Assembly: GCA_964019155.1 (NCBI GenBank)
Contig: OZ025245.1
Coordinates: 9,859,544-9,923,543, forward strand
Direction: 5' to 3'
DNA from: Osedax fenrisi
Taxonomy: Eukaryota > Annelida > Polychaeta > Sabellida > Siboglinidae
DNA length: 64,000 nucleotides
Below the pieces are notes generated by a model, which ran no database searches, was not told the origin of the DNA, and worked only from the letters and a program-made list of their open reading frames with translations. Below are positions 12,167 through 21,170 of the stretch, piece by piece. Numbering within the stretch: position 1 is the stretch's first letter; each line of letters opens with the position of its first letter. The position numbers were made by a program, and so were the translations under genes.

Positions 12167-13578
12167 GTATAGTAAACTCCGCAAATCATTCATAGTATCT
12201 TATTATATACCAGGTATATATCGTACTTGAAATTATTCATGGTATATATATATATATCTAATAAATATCTTACTAATTTACTATTTATTCAATTTTATCT
12301 ATTATAATGTGATACTTATTATTGTCATTAATATTGCTATAGTTTGTTAATGTGAACAAATATATATTGTATCAATGTGTTAGTAATATCTGGTATACAA
12401 TAGTGCATATTTGTACATCTGATATACAATCAATAATCACAATTACCGGGTAACTCGAATAGAAATAATGAACATCCTAATTCGAAGTTCTTTAGAAGGA
12501 AAAATATAACGGAATTTTTATTTCATTTATATTTATTATACCGTTATGAATAAAATCCTTCTAATAAATCACCATTATTATTATTGTACACAGACACACA
12601 TTTCTATTATTGGTGTACACTCTATGTGTGTAGTAGGCTTCGGCTAGTGGCGATTGGAACACTTTATAACATAGGGCTGATGTATAGTGAAAGCTTCGAG
12701 CTACTGTAGTTCCGTTATCGACCACCAGGGCTAACTGGGCCAATGTTCATCGGCACACGCTCGTGTAGTACACAGTTAAAATAGTATACCCAGTACATGA
12801 CTCGTACGATCATGCAATAGTTGCACGACGCACATACAACGTGATACTAGACTCTTTAAGCCACGCCTCTATAACAGTACGGCTTTATTCTCAGCATGCT
12901 CCGAGAATGTAAGCCGAGCTGAGATAAACTGGGCTGAATACCGAGAGGTGGCCTAAATCTCTCCAGTTGACAGTCTAGTATTACTACCCCCCCCCCCCCC
13001 CCCCCGACTACGGTATTAGGTGTGACCATCAACCCCACCTACCCCGTGTATGAAGGTCTATACGGGGGTACACACACGTGTGTTCGGCGTGTGGAGAGGT
13101 AACGATAGCGGTACCTACGTCGGCGCGACCAATCAGAGTCGTCGGCAGCAGTCACGTGACATCTCTCCACGTCGATAATATTTACTAAATGTGCGCGTGT
13201 GTGCTGGCGCGCGCATTGATTGATAGATGCAGATTTAGATATAGTGGTGACTCACCATCGCTGCGGTGATGGATTACTTGTATGTATACTAGCGCGCGTG
13301 CGTTATATAATGGCGTACGGTTAGCTAATACTGTACGGATAGTAAACATCGGCGTATCGACCAATCAGATGGCGGTACGGCCGTACCTATGCGTAGTTTC
13401 AATGTCAATATGTGTGCGCGCGTGTGTGTGTGCGTGCGTGAGTGTGTGCGATATCAATAATAAATTTGTCTACGCAATGTCAATAATAAATTCGTATTTA
13501 CTCTGTTACTAAATTTAATCTACACTAAATATATATATATATAATTCATATATATATATCATTATTTATATATATATA

Positions 13579-13614
<36 letters not shown>

Positions 13615-14341
13615 CATTATTTATATATATATATATACTATGAAAATAAATCTAACATGCAGTATAATTATATTTATTGACAGTGTAGGATTGTTAATAA
13701 TCACTATATATATATATATAATATATTATAATAATATCTATATTATTATGTATGCAATATACAGTGTTGTGTTGATTTCGATGAATCGGATGAGTCATTA
13801 ATTCATAAGAAACACGATACAGCCCTACACATCATGGACCCCATATCAAGTTGCTAGATCCTAACCTAGATCTACTGATAGGTTTAGGGGCGGGGTTTGG
13901 CTTAAGTAAATGAATGTGCTATGATTAACATATTTATTTTATAGTAGATAGATGTATATGTAAATAGATTTAAGGTATTAACAAATAATAATGTTGAAAT
14001 AAAAACATTACGTAATAAAAACATTAGGTAATAGTTAGATGCACTGATTTCACAATAATATTTATTTATTTCCGAGAACACTTAGTCACATGACTGCTGT
14101 ACAACTGTCATACAATGGATAATGATATCTCTGGTAAGGTTCAGTGAATGCCTGCTGCTGTGGGGTACATACATAGGTTGATGTAATGAGGGGATGTGGG
14201 TCACTAGGTCACCGTGAACTAGGCCATAGAGGGTAGAAACCCCGCTAAAATGTGAAAACCATCGATGTAAATAAAAGTAAAATAAAACTTTTATTTACAT
14301 CGATGGTGAAAACCCGCAATCACTGATGATACTAGTGTGTG

Positions 14342-14398
<57 letters not shown>

Positions 14399-14489
14399 GG
14401 TAGTGTTGTGGTGGTGGTGGTAATGATGTCGTAAATAAGTGTAATTAGGAAGTGAGTCATCAGGTGATAGAGAGAGAGAGGCCTATCTA

Positions 14490-14585
<96 letters not shown>

Positions 14586-14589
14586 TCTC

Positions 14590-14642
<53 letters not shown>

Positions 14643-15588
14643 CTCTCTCTCTCTCTCTCTCTCACTCTCTCACTCTCTACCTCTCTCTCTCTCTCTCCCT
14701 CGAAGGTTATACTACTACTACTACTACTACTACTAACCTTTGAACAGTTTAGCCTTCTCTTCACAATCTTCGAACACGAGATGTTAATGGAACCGGCGAC
14801 ATGAAGCTCGTTGAATTCGAGGAATGATCTCGTATCAACTACTAACACCTAGTGGTGATGTATTCATTAGATTACGTAGATAATACAATAGAGATGTAAG
14901 TGTAGAAGGACATAAGAAACACGCGCGTGGGTAGCTAGGAGAGGGATGTAAACTTGTATTGTATTAACAACCTGCTGATATATCACATTGTGTACTAGCT
15001 ATTGTCTCCATCATTATCACCATCACCCTCACCATCATTATCACCATCATTATCATCATCATTATCCTCAGCATTATCACCATCATTACACTTGTTTAGA
15101 TGTAAAGTGAACAAATATATATTGCTAAATAATTAATTTTGTATTAATTCATTATATTTATAATTAAAAATTGACTTTATTTATCTGCTTAACCTATACT
15201 TAATATATTTGTATAATTTAATTAATATTTAATTTATTAGTTGGATATATATGTAAACACACACACATATATAATATATTATATATTATATATATATATA
15301 TTGTTAGTGTTATTTTAGTTTGGTGGAGTCATTTCATCCCATCCAGGAACTTAGATGAAGTTTTCACTTATAACCATATATGGCTTATTGTACATTCGAA
15401 GCCGCTCTCATGTTAAGGCATCCGTGGTTTTAACCTTTAACCTTTAGAGCCGATCATTTATTTATACATAATTATATACGATCACTCCTAAATAATATGT
15501 TAAGACCTATTTTAATGGTGCGGATGAGGCTCGAACTCACGCCCTACTGCTTGTGTGTCTGACGCCTTAGCCAACTGAGCCACACAGG

Positions 15589-15629
<41 letters not shown>

Positions 15630-17621
15630 TTCACTATTATTTATTACACACTATTGATTATATAATTATTATATTTTTACAAAGTTAAAATAAATATATC
15701 AATCATCATCATCATCAATATCATCATCATCATTATCATCATTATCATCATTATCATCATCATTATCAGTATTATAATACAAATTCTAACAAAATTAATC
15801 ATTAGAACATTTAATATTGTCTACATTAAGAGTGTCTACATATAATATTGTCTACATATATTATTGTCTACATTAAGATCGTCTACACAGTATACAGCGT
15901 TTAGTGAGATCCCTGCAGTCCTCTTATAGACACATATTAACATGCGTAAAGTGTGGTATTTTACGATCTTGTGAATCAACATCATCATCATTTAAAACAT
16001 CATTAAAAACTCATTTATTTATAATTGCATACGAGTTATAATGTAATTTTTATTATTTAATATATCACGAGCATATATTACCTTGATTTTATATTATATT
16101 ACCATGTTATCACAAACACTTTTGTTAACCTTCATTTAAAAAGTGTATAAACCCAAATAAATAATAATAATAATTATTTTCCTATAACTATAACTATATT
16201 ATATGTAGTTCTATTATCTATTTATAATTCTATTATCGTATGTCTGTACTTCATACTCTGTAGTAACTGATAGGCAATACTACAAATATATATACGTGTA
16301 TACGTATGAAATAGATTGATATATGTACGGAATATATAAGATATAAATAGATAGATATAGGCATTATATATGCGTTAAATATATATTATATATGTATATA
16401 TACATACTGTTCACAACGATATACAATATACGCTACTATGGTAATTCTAGGGGTGATCATTAATGGAGGATAGTACAGGTAGTAGGTAAGGTAGTAGGTA
16501 AGGTAGTAGGGAAGGTAGTAGGTAAGGTAGTAGGTAAGGTAGTAGGTAAGGTAGTAGGGAAGGTAGTAGCGAAGGTAGTGGTAAGGTAGTAGCGAAGGTA
16601 GTGGTAAGGTAGTAGCGAAGGTAGTGGTAAGGTAGTAGCGAAGGTAGTGGTAAGGTAGTAGCGAAGGTAGTGGTAAGGTAGTAGCGAAGGTAGTGGTAAG
16701 GTAGTAGCGAAGGTAGTGGTAAGGTAGTAGCGAAGGTAGTGGTAAGGTAGTAGCGAAGGTAGTGGTAAGGTAGTAGCGAAGGTAGTGGTAAGGTAGTAGC
16801 GAAGGTAGTGGTAAGGTAGTAGCGAAGGTAGTGGTAAGTAGTAGTAGTAGTAATAGTATTTATTTATACACAAAGATTAATATGACATTCTACAATGTGT
16901 TTTACTGTTTGTCGAACAGTTTACAAGTGTGGGTTCCCGGATGATTTGGTAAGGTAGTTATAAGGGGGCTGGGCGCTACAGCTGTTATATCTATACTGTA
17001 TGAGAGAGAGAGAGAGCTAGCATGGGTAAACAGTGTGTGTGTGTGTGGGTGTGTGAGGGTGTGTGTGTGTGGGTGTGTGTGTGTGTGTGATTGTGATTAT
17101 ATGGGTGTGTGGGTATGTGTGTGGATGCGTGGGTGTGTATGTAGGTAGGTGTGTGGATTAGTTTGTGATTGAGTTAGTGTGTATGTGTGTGTATGTGTGT
17201 GTATGTGTGTGTATGTGTGTGTGTGTGTGGGTGTGTGAGGGTGTGTGTGTGTGGGTGTGTGAGGGTGTGTGGGTATGTGGGTGTGTGAGTGTGTATGTAG
17301 ATAGGTGTTTGGATTAGTTTTTGATATTGTATTGGTGTGTGTGTGTGGGTAATTTTGTGATTAAGTTAGTGTGTGTGTGTGTGTGTGTGAGTGAGAAGGA
17401 AGAGTGTGCTTCAGGGTATATGTATGTATACATGTATGTATGTGTATGTTTACATATGTATAAGCACGCGTGTGTTTATGCGCCTGTCAGTGTGTATCTG
17501 CATTAATTATAGATTTTGAATAAACAAAATTTAATTATAAATTATAATTATAAAATTTGTTTATAATTGATTACATTATTATAATACAATATTTGTATAA
17601 TTAATATAACACATTTATTAC

Positions 17622-17664
<43 letters not shown>

Positions 17665-20600
17665 TATATGTATATTCCAATCTGAGTTAATCTACTATAT
17701 TCGTATGTCGCAATGTATTATTACAGAGAACAACAAGGTACTCAGTTGTATATTACGCATAACCCTCTGACACCTAGGTGGGGTGGGGTTCATTGAAAGG
17801 GGGCGATCCAGCGCTGCGTATCTAGTGATCACTACTACTACTATGATTACATTACAAATAGTGACTCATCGATATGCACTAACATCAATGGAGAGAGAGA
17901 GAGAAACAACAACACAGTAACAATTCTATAGAGGGTAACTTTCTAATCACCTCTAGGGTAGAGGTAAATAGGTGAGGGTAGAATATATAGGTGAGGGTAG
18001 AGGTAAATAAGTGAGGGTAGAATATATAGGTGAGGGTAGAGGTAAATAAGTGAGGGTAGCGGTAAATAAGAGAGGGTAGAGGTAAATAGGTGAGGGTAGA
18101 AGTAAATAAGCGAGGGTAGATGTATAAATAAAGCAGCAATCAAAGCATGTATACAATGCAAGCGTATAAATAATGTAATCTTCAGGGTCTAACTACTACC
18201 ACTACTACGACTATATCAATCATGGCAGGGGCTAGGGTTACAATGCGCTATAAAAACTATCTGTACGGTATTATATATGTGTTAATATCCAGCAGTGTTA
18301 TGTATATAGGATGCGCATGACTCATCGTGTTAGCTATGATTGAAGGACGGTTTCGAGGAATTAAGGTTTTAGAAATGTTCCAATCAATGGCCGGATTCAT
18401 TATCACGTAATGCAACGTACGTAAGTATGACATCATGTACAAGTATTACATCACGTACAAGTATGACATCATGTACAAGTATTACATCATGTACAAGTAT
18501 GACATCGTGTACAAGTATGACATCATGTACAAGTATTACATCATGTACAAGTATGACATAACTGTACAAGTATTACATCACGTACAAGTATTACATCATG
18601 TACAAGTATTACATCATGTACAAGTATTACATCATGTACAAGTATTACATCATGTACAGGTATGACATCATGTACAAGTATTACATCATGTACAAGTATG
18701 ACATCAAGTACAAGTATTACATCATGTACAAGTATTACATCATGTACGAGTATTACATCAAGTACAAGTATTACATCATGTACAAGTATTACATCGCGCT
18801 GGTGGCCTGCGATGCAAACCAACGAGTACATTTCTCACGATATTATCTCCACAAATATAACAGATAATAATGATAATATAGCTTACAAATAAAGTAAACT
18901 AATCATTATACGATATTATATATTACTTTGTAGCACTTTAGGTGAAAAATTATATAAATATACTTGTAAATTAACAACAACAACAAATGTAATACTTCTA
19001 ATAAATATTATTATTATATACCTATACCTATTGATGTACAAGAGTATTACACAGCAACATAACGACATGACTACATCAACTCTACACACACACACACACA
19101 CACACCAACACGCGTAGCTTGTACGTAGTTAACACGAACTGGGTACGCAGCGGGGCGCGCGCAGCAGTCTTACGTAGACGTTTCTCTCTCTGACTCATGC
19201 TCGCGCCGTAGTTCGCTCGTTAAGTGGACCAATCAGATTAGATGAAATCTACGCGCCGTTAATGACAATGAGCTATGATCAACAGGAAATACCTCTATTT
19301 CATTAATACCAGCTATACTAGGTTAGCGCGCGCATTAGAGGCACGCTTAATTCATTATGTGATTTATTGTATATATTCTATTTTTTCCTTTTTCTTTCGT
19401 TCATCCGTGTTTCATGTCTCATTATATGTACTTACTCGTTACCCCTAACCCTATCCCGCATACCCATATCATTCGTACATATAATAAACTATTCATCTAT
19501 CTTTTACATAACCGTATGCGGTGTTATCTATAGTTTGTGAGTCATCGGTTAGATAGACGAGTCATCATGAGTCACGAGTCATCTATAACTGTGGCTATAC
19601 CTCGCGTGCACGTATGGCGAGGGAGGTTAGGGTATCTGACATTAAAGTAGACCACGAGGGTTAATTATAACTGGGATTTACGCATTTTATTACCCGGAAG
19701 ATAAGGCTCTCCCCCGTGAGATAATCTAGACCTAAGTACAACAACGATGACAGTAAGATAACACCCCCTTACACCCTAATCACATACACACTCATGTGTA
19801 GGATAATAATACATATCAGGGCGGGTGGTGGGTCGGTGTTCATTAATAAAGTAGGCCACAGAGATACGGTGGGTATTAGGGGAGACAACCACGAGATAGG
19901 TACTCGTCCAACCTACGTGATTAATATGGACCGTAGTACAACAACGACTGCTACGATAACCTTCTCGTTATCCCCCGCTAATCGAATAGTGGGGGATATT
20001 AATACTATCGGGGAGGGGTTGTTATTCATTCATAAACTAGACCGCTTTGAACAATAACTGAGGTTTAGGGGTACACAGGCTATATTTGGTATACGGATAT
20101 ATATCGGGCGACAGCATAGAAGAGATATTGATCTTAATCTGAAGCCCTTTAGAAGAAATAATAACATAAATAATTATATATTTCGTACGAAAAAAAATGT
20201 ACAATTTTATACTCCTAATAAATATTTATTATTATTTCCGAGCGTACATCGTCCACTCGAGCAAGGCGCGTACATCGTCCACTCGAGCAGGGCGCGTACC
20301 TCGCTGCGACTACGATAACCTTCTCGTTATACCCCACTAATCGATTAGTGGGGGATATTAACACTATCGGGGAGGGGTTGTTATTCATTCATAAACTAGA
20401 CCGCTTTGAACAATAACTGAGGTTTAGGGGTACACAGGCTATATTTCCGAGCGTACATTGTCCACTCGAGCAGGGCGCGTACATCGTCCACTCGAGTAGG
20501 GCGCGTACCTCGCTGCTACCACTACGATAACCTTCTCTTTGCGGTCTATCCACTCAAAGAGTTGCCGCGGCTGTAGAGATGACGGAGTGCTACGACTGAC

Positions 20601-20705
20601 ATCCGTAGCGGGGGTGGTGCCGAGGGGGGTGGTGCCGAGGGTGGTGCCGAGGGTGGTGCCGAGGGGGGTGTCAGGGGTGGTGACTCTGGTTACGCTGTCG
20701 TTCAT
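7983..20705 (-). CDS. MAP-kinase-phosphatase-like rhodanese-domain gene, partial model (5 exons)
   Basis: Joined exons: 20705-20532, 14848-14738, 11418-11347, 8442-8307 and, with less certainty, 8086-7983. The first four join at phases 0, 0, 0 and encode a continuous rhodanese-type domain as found at the N terminus of dual-specificity MAP-kinase phosphatases: residues 61-71 VVDTRSFLEFN, then HVAGSINI, a basic KRRL (residues 88-91) where the family has its kinase-interaction motif, then ISVVDLM, YVVLDNSAS and FYTLTG at the end of the domain. In that family the domain docks ERK, p38 or JNK and is catalytically inactive. The tyrosine-phosphatase domain (HCxxGxSRS) that should follow was not found anywhere on the minus strand to position 1. 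The fifth exon ends in a stop and does not resemble the family. So this is either a rhodanese-only protein of about 198 residues, or a phosphatase whose catalytic exons lie off the window. Introns are 5.7, 3.3, 2.9 and 0.2 kb. Confidence 0.7.
8100..8268. mobile_element. hAT-like MITE, TAGGGGCGCTG family, copy 1
   Basis: Ends TAGGGGTGCTG and CAGTGCTGCCCCTA are inverted repeats. The interior has CAACAGGGGGGG, ACTTTAAAATCTAGGGGG and CCTATGTATTGGTCCCC, shared with copies at 23.6, 31.3 and 34.9 kb. Flanking 8-mers GTGCTAGC and GTGCTGTG match at five of eight positions. It lies between exons 4 and 5 of the DUSP-like model and accounts for most of that 220-bp interval. Confidence 0.85.
8307..8442 (-). 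CDS. DUSP-like gene, exon 4 (end of rhodanese domain)
   Basis: Begins after CCCCCAG at 8443 (phase 0) and ends ACCG|GTTAGT (phase 1). It encodes YVVLDNSASL...FADTILRW...CKHFYTLTG, matching the second half of the MKP rhodanese domain (a VVxYD-type strand, then LxGG near the end). The 5' end of this exon and its acceptor are present three times: see the repeat entry at 8443-8590. Using the acceptor at 8536 instead would add 31 codons in frame. Confidence 0.7.
8443..8600 (-). repeat. Triplicated splice-acceptor segment of DUSP-like exon 4
   Basis: On the minus strand the sequence C-rich tract + CAG + ATGACCTCCATACAG occurs ending at 8443 (used), again at 8536, and in decayed form (ATAACCTCCATACACTG) at 8588. 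The first and second copies share about 50 bases of exon. The second copy is open and in frame with the first (31 codons); the third is out of frame. Confidence 0.85.
8862..9181. mobile_element. MITE with GGGCCATGTTAA inverted ends, inside a GT repeat
   Basis: TAGGGCCATGTTAA at the left is mirrored by TTAACATGGCCCTG at the right. Both flanks are GT-rich (GTATGTAT / GTGTGTGT), consistent with insertion into a microsatellite and an 8-bp duplication. The interior is non-coding, with G-runs near 9085-9100. It lies in DUSP-like intron 3. Confidence 0.75.
9515..9740. repeat. GGGGCAAGGGTGGGGGGAGG minisatellite, unit about 38 bp
   Basis: Five to six copies of a unit AGGGTATCATCTGTAGGGG + CAAGGGTGGGGGGAGGT, drifting to GGGATAAGGG at the right. 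It is strongly G-rich on the plus strand with G-runs able to form quadruplexes. Open frames through it are repeats. The rest of the intron, 9741-10955, is AT-rich with no supportable gene. Confidence 0.9.
9741..10955. other. Intron 3 of the DUSP-like gene, no further feature
   Basis: AT-rich. Purine-rich GGGAGAGATAAAGAGGG-type sequence at about 9780-10120. A 61-codon frame at 9846-10031 has no recognisable domain or splice support. Confidence 0.5.
10956..11346. repeat. Two adjacent G/T-rich minisatellites ending at the exon 3 donor
   Basis: 10956-11095 is a 33-bp unit of GGTGGTAGTGATAGTAGCG type in about four copies. 11140-11346 is a shorter unit GTGGTGCTAAGAATGGGGG in about eight copies. 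On the minus strand the last units read GTTAGTACCAGTGCTG and AGCACCACGTTAGTAC, that is, they contain copies of the exon 3 donor sequence itself. Confidence 0.85.
11347..11418 (-). CDS. DUSP-like gene, exon 3
   Basis: 24 codons between CATTCACAG and GGTAAC|GTTAGT, phase 0 at both ends. It encodes ISVVDLMEQGIQKAIDYDD and continues exon 2 exactly where the family has its KI(S/T)V-DLL segment. A competing GT four codons earlier (CACG|GTAACG) would break the frame to exon 4. The donor sequence GTTAGTACCAG recurs several times just downstream in a tandem repeat. Confidence 0.75.
11419..12852. other. Intron 2 of the DUSP-like gene, first part
   Basis: Contains GGGGAGGGGCCT repeats near 11555-11605, (AT)n at 12128-12162 and otherwise AT-rich DNA. 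A GC-richer patch at 12620-12780 has a 60-codon minus frame without splice support; I do not call it a gene. Confidence 0.5.
12853..12960. mobile_element. Short MITE-like palindromic element
   Basis: TTTAAGCCACGCCTCT at the left is mirrored by AGAGGTGGCCTAAA at the right (about 14 of 16 positions). ATTCTCAGCATGCTCCGAGAAT in the interior is an imperfect palindrome. It is followed by an 18-base C run at 12988-13005. Confidence 0.55.
13060..13460. promoter_or_regulatory. CpG-rich island with two CCAAT boxes
   Basis: A CpG- and GCGC-rich segment in otherwise AT-rich DNA. It has two GACCAATCAGA motifs (CCAAT at 13129-13133 and 13361-13365), CACGTGAC (an E-box/CRE-like site, near 13153) and GCGCGCG runs. 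The same GACCAATCAGA appears in the CpG-rich island near 19.2 kb. CCAAT boxes of this form bind NF-Y in animals. It could be an internal promoter in DUSP-like intron 2 or an enhancer. No TATA box or transcript start can be assigned. Confidence 0.4.
14258..14307. repeat. Perfect 21-bp hairpin
   Basis: ACCATCGATGTAAATAAAAGT and its exact reverse complement are separated by AAAATAAA. The direct repeat GTGAAAACC (14252-14260 and 14306-14314) overlaps both outer ends, as if the hairpin were an insertion with a 9-bp duplication. Confidence 0.9.
14342..14735. repeat. (GT)n, (CT)n and (ACT)n block at the exon 2 donor
   Basis: (GT)n at 14342-14394, an almost pure (CT)n tract with CA interruptions at about 14484-14697, then (ACT)n at 14708-14735. 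The block abuts the exon 2 donor at 14737. Long homopurine/homopyrimidine tracts of this kind can form triplex DNA. Confidence 0.95.
14738..14848 (-). CDS. DUSP-like gene, exon 2 (rhodanese core)
   Basis: 37 codons, phase 0 at both ends. The acceptor is CACTAG, and the in-frame TAG just before it shows the exon cannot extend further upstream. The donor is AAG|GTTAGT. It encodes VLVVDTRSFLEFN...HVAGSINISCSKIVKRRLNC, the most recognisable segment of the MKP rhodanese domain. The intron starts at once with (AGT)n and then a 230-bp (GA)n tract. Confidence 0.85.
14849..16470. other. Intron 1 of the DUSP-like gene, right of exon 2
   Basis: Holds ATC/ATT repeats at 15008-15090 and 15703-15772, a SINE (separate entry) and several (AT)n runs. 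No other gene is seen. Fold-back of TATATAATATATTATATATT type lies near 15268-15300. Confidence 0.5.
15301..15592 (-). mobile_element. tRNA-derived SINE, copy 2
   Basis: Near full-length copy of the family: tRNA-like head with TGGCTCAGTTGGCTAA (A box) and GAGTTCGAGCC (B box), AGACACACAAGCAGTAGGGC in the anticodon-arm region, then GAGAGCGGCTTCGAA and TTCCTGGATGGGATG in the body. Extra sequence around 15425-15445 (TTTAACCTTTAACCTTT) is a local duplication. Both flanks are (TA)n. Confidence 0.9.
16477..16848. repeat. GGTAGTAGCGAAGGTAGTGGTAA minisatellite, 23-bp unit
   Basis: The first part uses 12-bp units GGTAGTAGGTAA / GGTAGTAGGGAA; from about 16561 a 23-bp unit GGTAGTAGCGAAGGTAGTGGTAA runs about twelve times with almost no change, then (AGT)n. 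The homogeneity implies recent expansion. The unit contains GGTAAGG, a splice-donor-like string, at every repeat on the plus strand. Confidence 0.95.
17030..17400. repeat. GT-rich complex repeat
   Basis: Interspersed GTGTGTGT, GGGTGTGTGAGG and GTATGTAG units, with two copies of a longer unit (GATTAGTTTGTGATT / GATTAGTTTTTGATA). A 61-codon frame here is low complexity. Confidence 0.85.
17401..17955. other. Intronic AT-rich DNA, no gene seen
   Basis: Contains an imperfect palindrome (AATTATAAATTATAATTATAAAATT) and (AT)n at 17625-17658. Position 17760-17880 is GC-richer but shows no supported exon. Confidence 0.5.
17956..18125. repeat. GTGAGGGTAGAGGTAAATAG minisatellite, about 20-bp unit
   Basis: About eight units alternating between GAGGGTAGAGGTAAATA and GAGGGTAGAATATATAGGT. 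Overlapping minus-strand frames (YLPLPSLIYLYPH repeats) are translations of the repeat. Confidence 0.9.
18424..18795. repeat. 18-bp satellite TACAAGTATTACATCATG
   Basis: About twenty tandem copies of an 18-bp unit, with a variant GTATGACATC scattered among GTATTACATC units. Because 18 is a multiple of three and the unit has no stop in several frames, it gives open frames of MYKYYI, HDVILV and similar hexapeptides. It has no spacer structure and is not a CRISPR array. Confidence 0.95.
19130..19345. promoter_or_regulatory. CpG-rich island with a CCAAT box
   Basis: CpG-dense sequence (GGGGCGCGCGCAGCAG, GCTCGCGCCGTAG) with GACCAATCAGA at 19227-19237, TACGTAGACG and TGACTCA (an AP-1-like site). 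It lies 1.2 kb downstream of DUSP-like exon 1 in the transcript direction, so it is intronic to that model, or a promoter of something unrecognised. The evidence is motif-based only. Confidence 0.4.
19620..20525. repeat. Segmental tandem duplications next to DUSP-like exon 1
   Basis: A 140-bp segment at about 19958-20085 (CTACGATAACCTTCTCGTTAT...GTACACAGGCTATATTT) is repeated at about 20318-20443 with few changes. A shorter unit (CACTCGAGCAGGGCGCGTAC) occurs four times between 20235 and 20515. A more diverged pair (GTAGACCACGAG / GTACAACAACGA) is seen at 19645-19760 and 19850-19960. The 88-codon plus frame at 19794-20057 lies inside these repeats. The string CTACGATAACCTTCTC is the exon 1 donor region (minus strand GAGAAG|GTTATCGTAG), so the splice site itself is present three times. 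Confidence 0.8.
20532..20705 (-). CDS. DUSP-like gene, exon 1 (first coding exon)
   Basis: Starts at ATG 20705-20703 (protein MNDSVTRV...), is rich in Thr-Pro with repeated LGTT units (residues 15-30) and ends LQPRQLFEWIDRKEK. The donor after codon 58 is AAG|GTTATC (phase 0), a weak donor. A CT-rich tract ending in CAATAG lies about 30 bases upstream of the ATG, so a 5' non-coding exon is possible. The last 15 residues align with the start of the phosphatase rhodanese domain, which supports the junction to exon 2. The LGTT repeat corresponds to GGTGCCGAG units on the plus strand, so the N-terminal tail is itself a small coding minisatellite. Confidence 0.6.
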
Positions 20706-20754
20706 CCTCCGATCACTGCGCCCACTGGTGAGACTATTGAGAGAGAGAGAGATG

Positions 20755-21170
20755 GGGAGAATGTAGTGGGGGAGGAAAGTAGTGAGAGTATATAGTGGGG
20801 GGAGAGATATATAGTAGGGGGAGGAATGAGGTAGTGAGAGTATATATTATGGTGGGGGGGATATAAGTGGGGGAGAGAGGTAGATATAGTATATAGTTTG
20901 GGCAGAGATATAGTATGGGGAGGAATGAGGTAGTTAGAGTATATAGTAGGGGGAGATATAGTGGGGGGAGGAATGAGGTAGTGAGAGTATATATTATGGG
21001 GGGGATATAGTGGGGGAGAGAGGTAGTGAGAGTATATATTATAGGGAGAGAGAGATATAGTGGGGGAGAGAGAGGGGTATAATGTAAAGAAGGGGGAGAG
21101 ATGAGGAGAATTTATAGCAGGGAGAGAGATGAGGAGAATGTGAAGCAGCGAGATATATAGTTGCGAGGGT
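20755..21170. repeat. Purine-rich minisatellite (GGGGGAGAGATATAGT type)
   Basis: Irregular units of about 50-70 bp built from GAGGAATGAGGTAGTGAGAGTATATA and GTGGGGGAGAGAGG. It lies directly upstream of DUSP-like exon 1 (transcript sense), where it reads as a long CT-rich tract. Confidence 0.85.

Noticed and set aside
12561..13038. Two minus-strand frames of 60 codons
   Set aside because: They have no splice sites that fit the DUSP-like exons on either side; one overlaps a MITE-like palindrome and a C run.
18424..18795. Possible CRISPR array or hexapeptide-repeat protein (MYKYYI)
   Set aside because: There are no unique spacers, units are contiguous 18-mers, and several frames on both strands stay open because the unit is a multiple of three.
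19794..20057. 88-codon plus-strand frame with higher GC
   Set aside because: It lies inside local duplications and matches no family; a decayed second copy of part of the segment has lost the frame.
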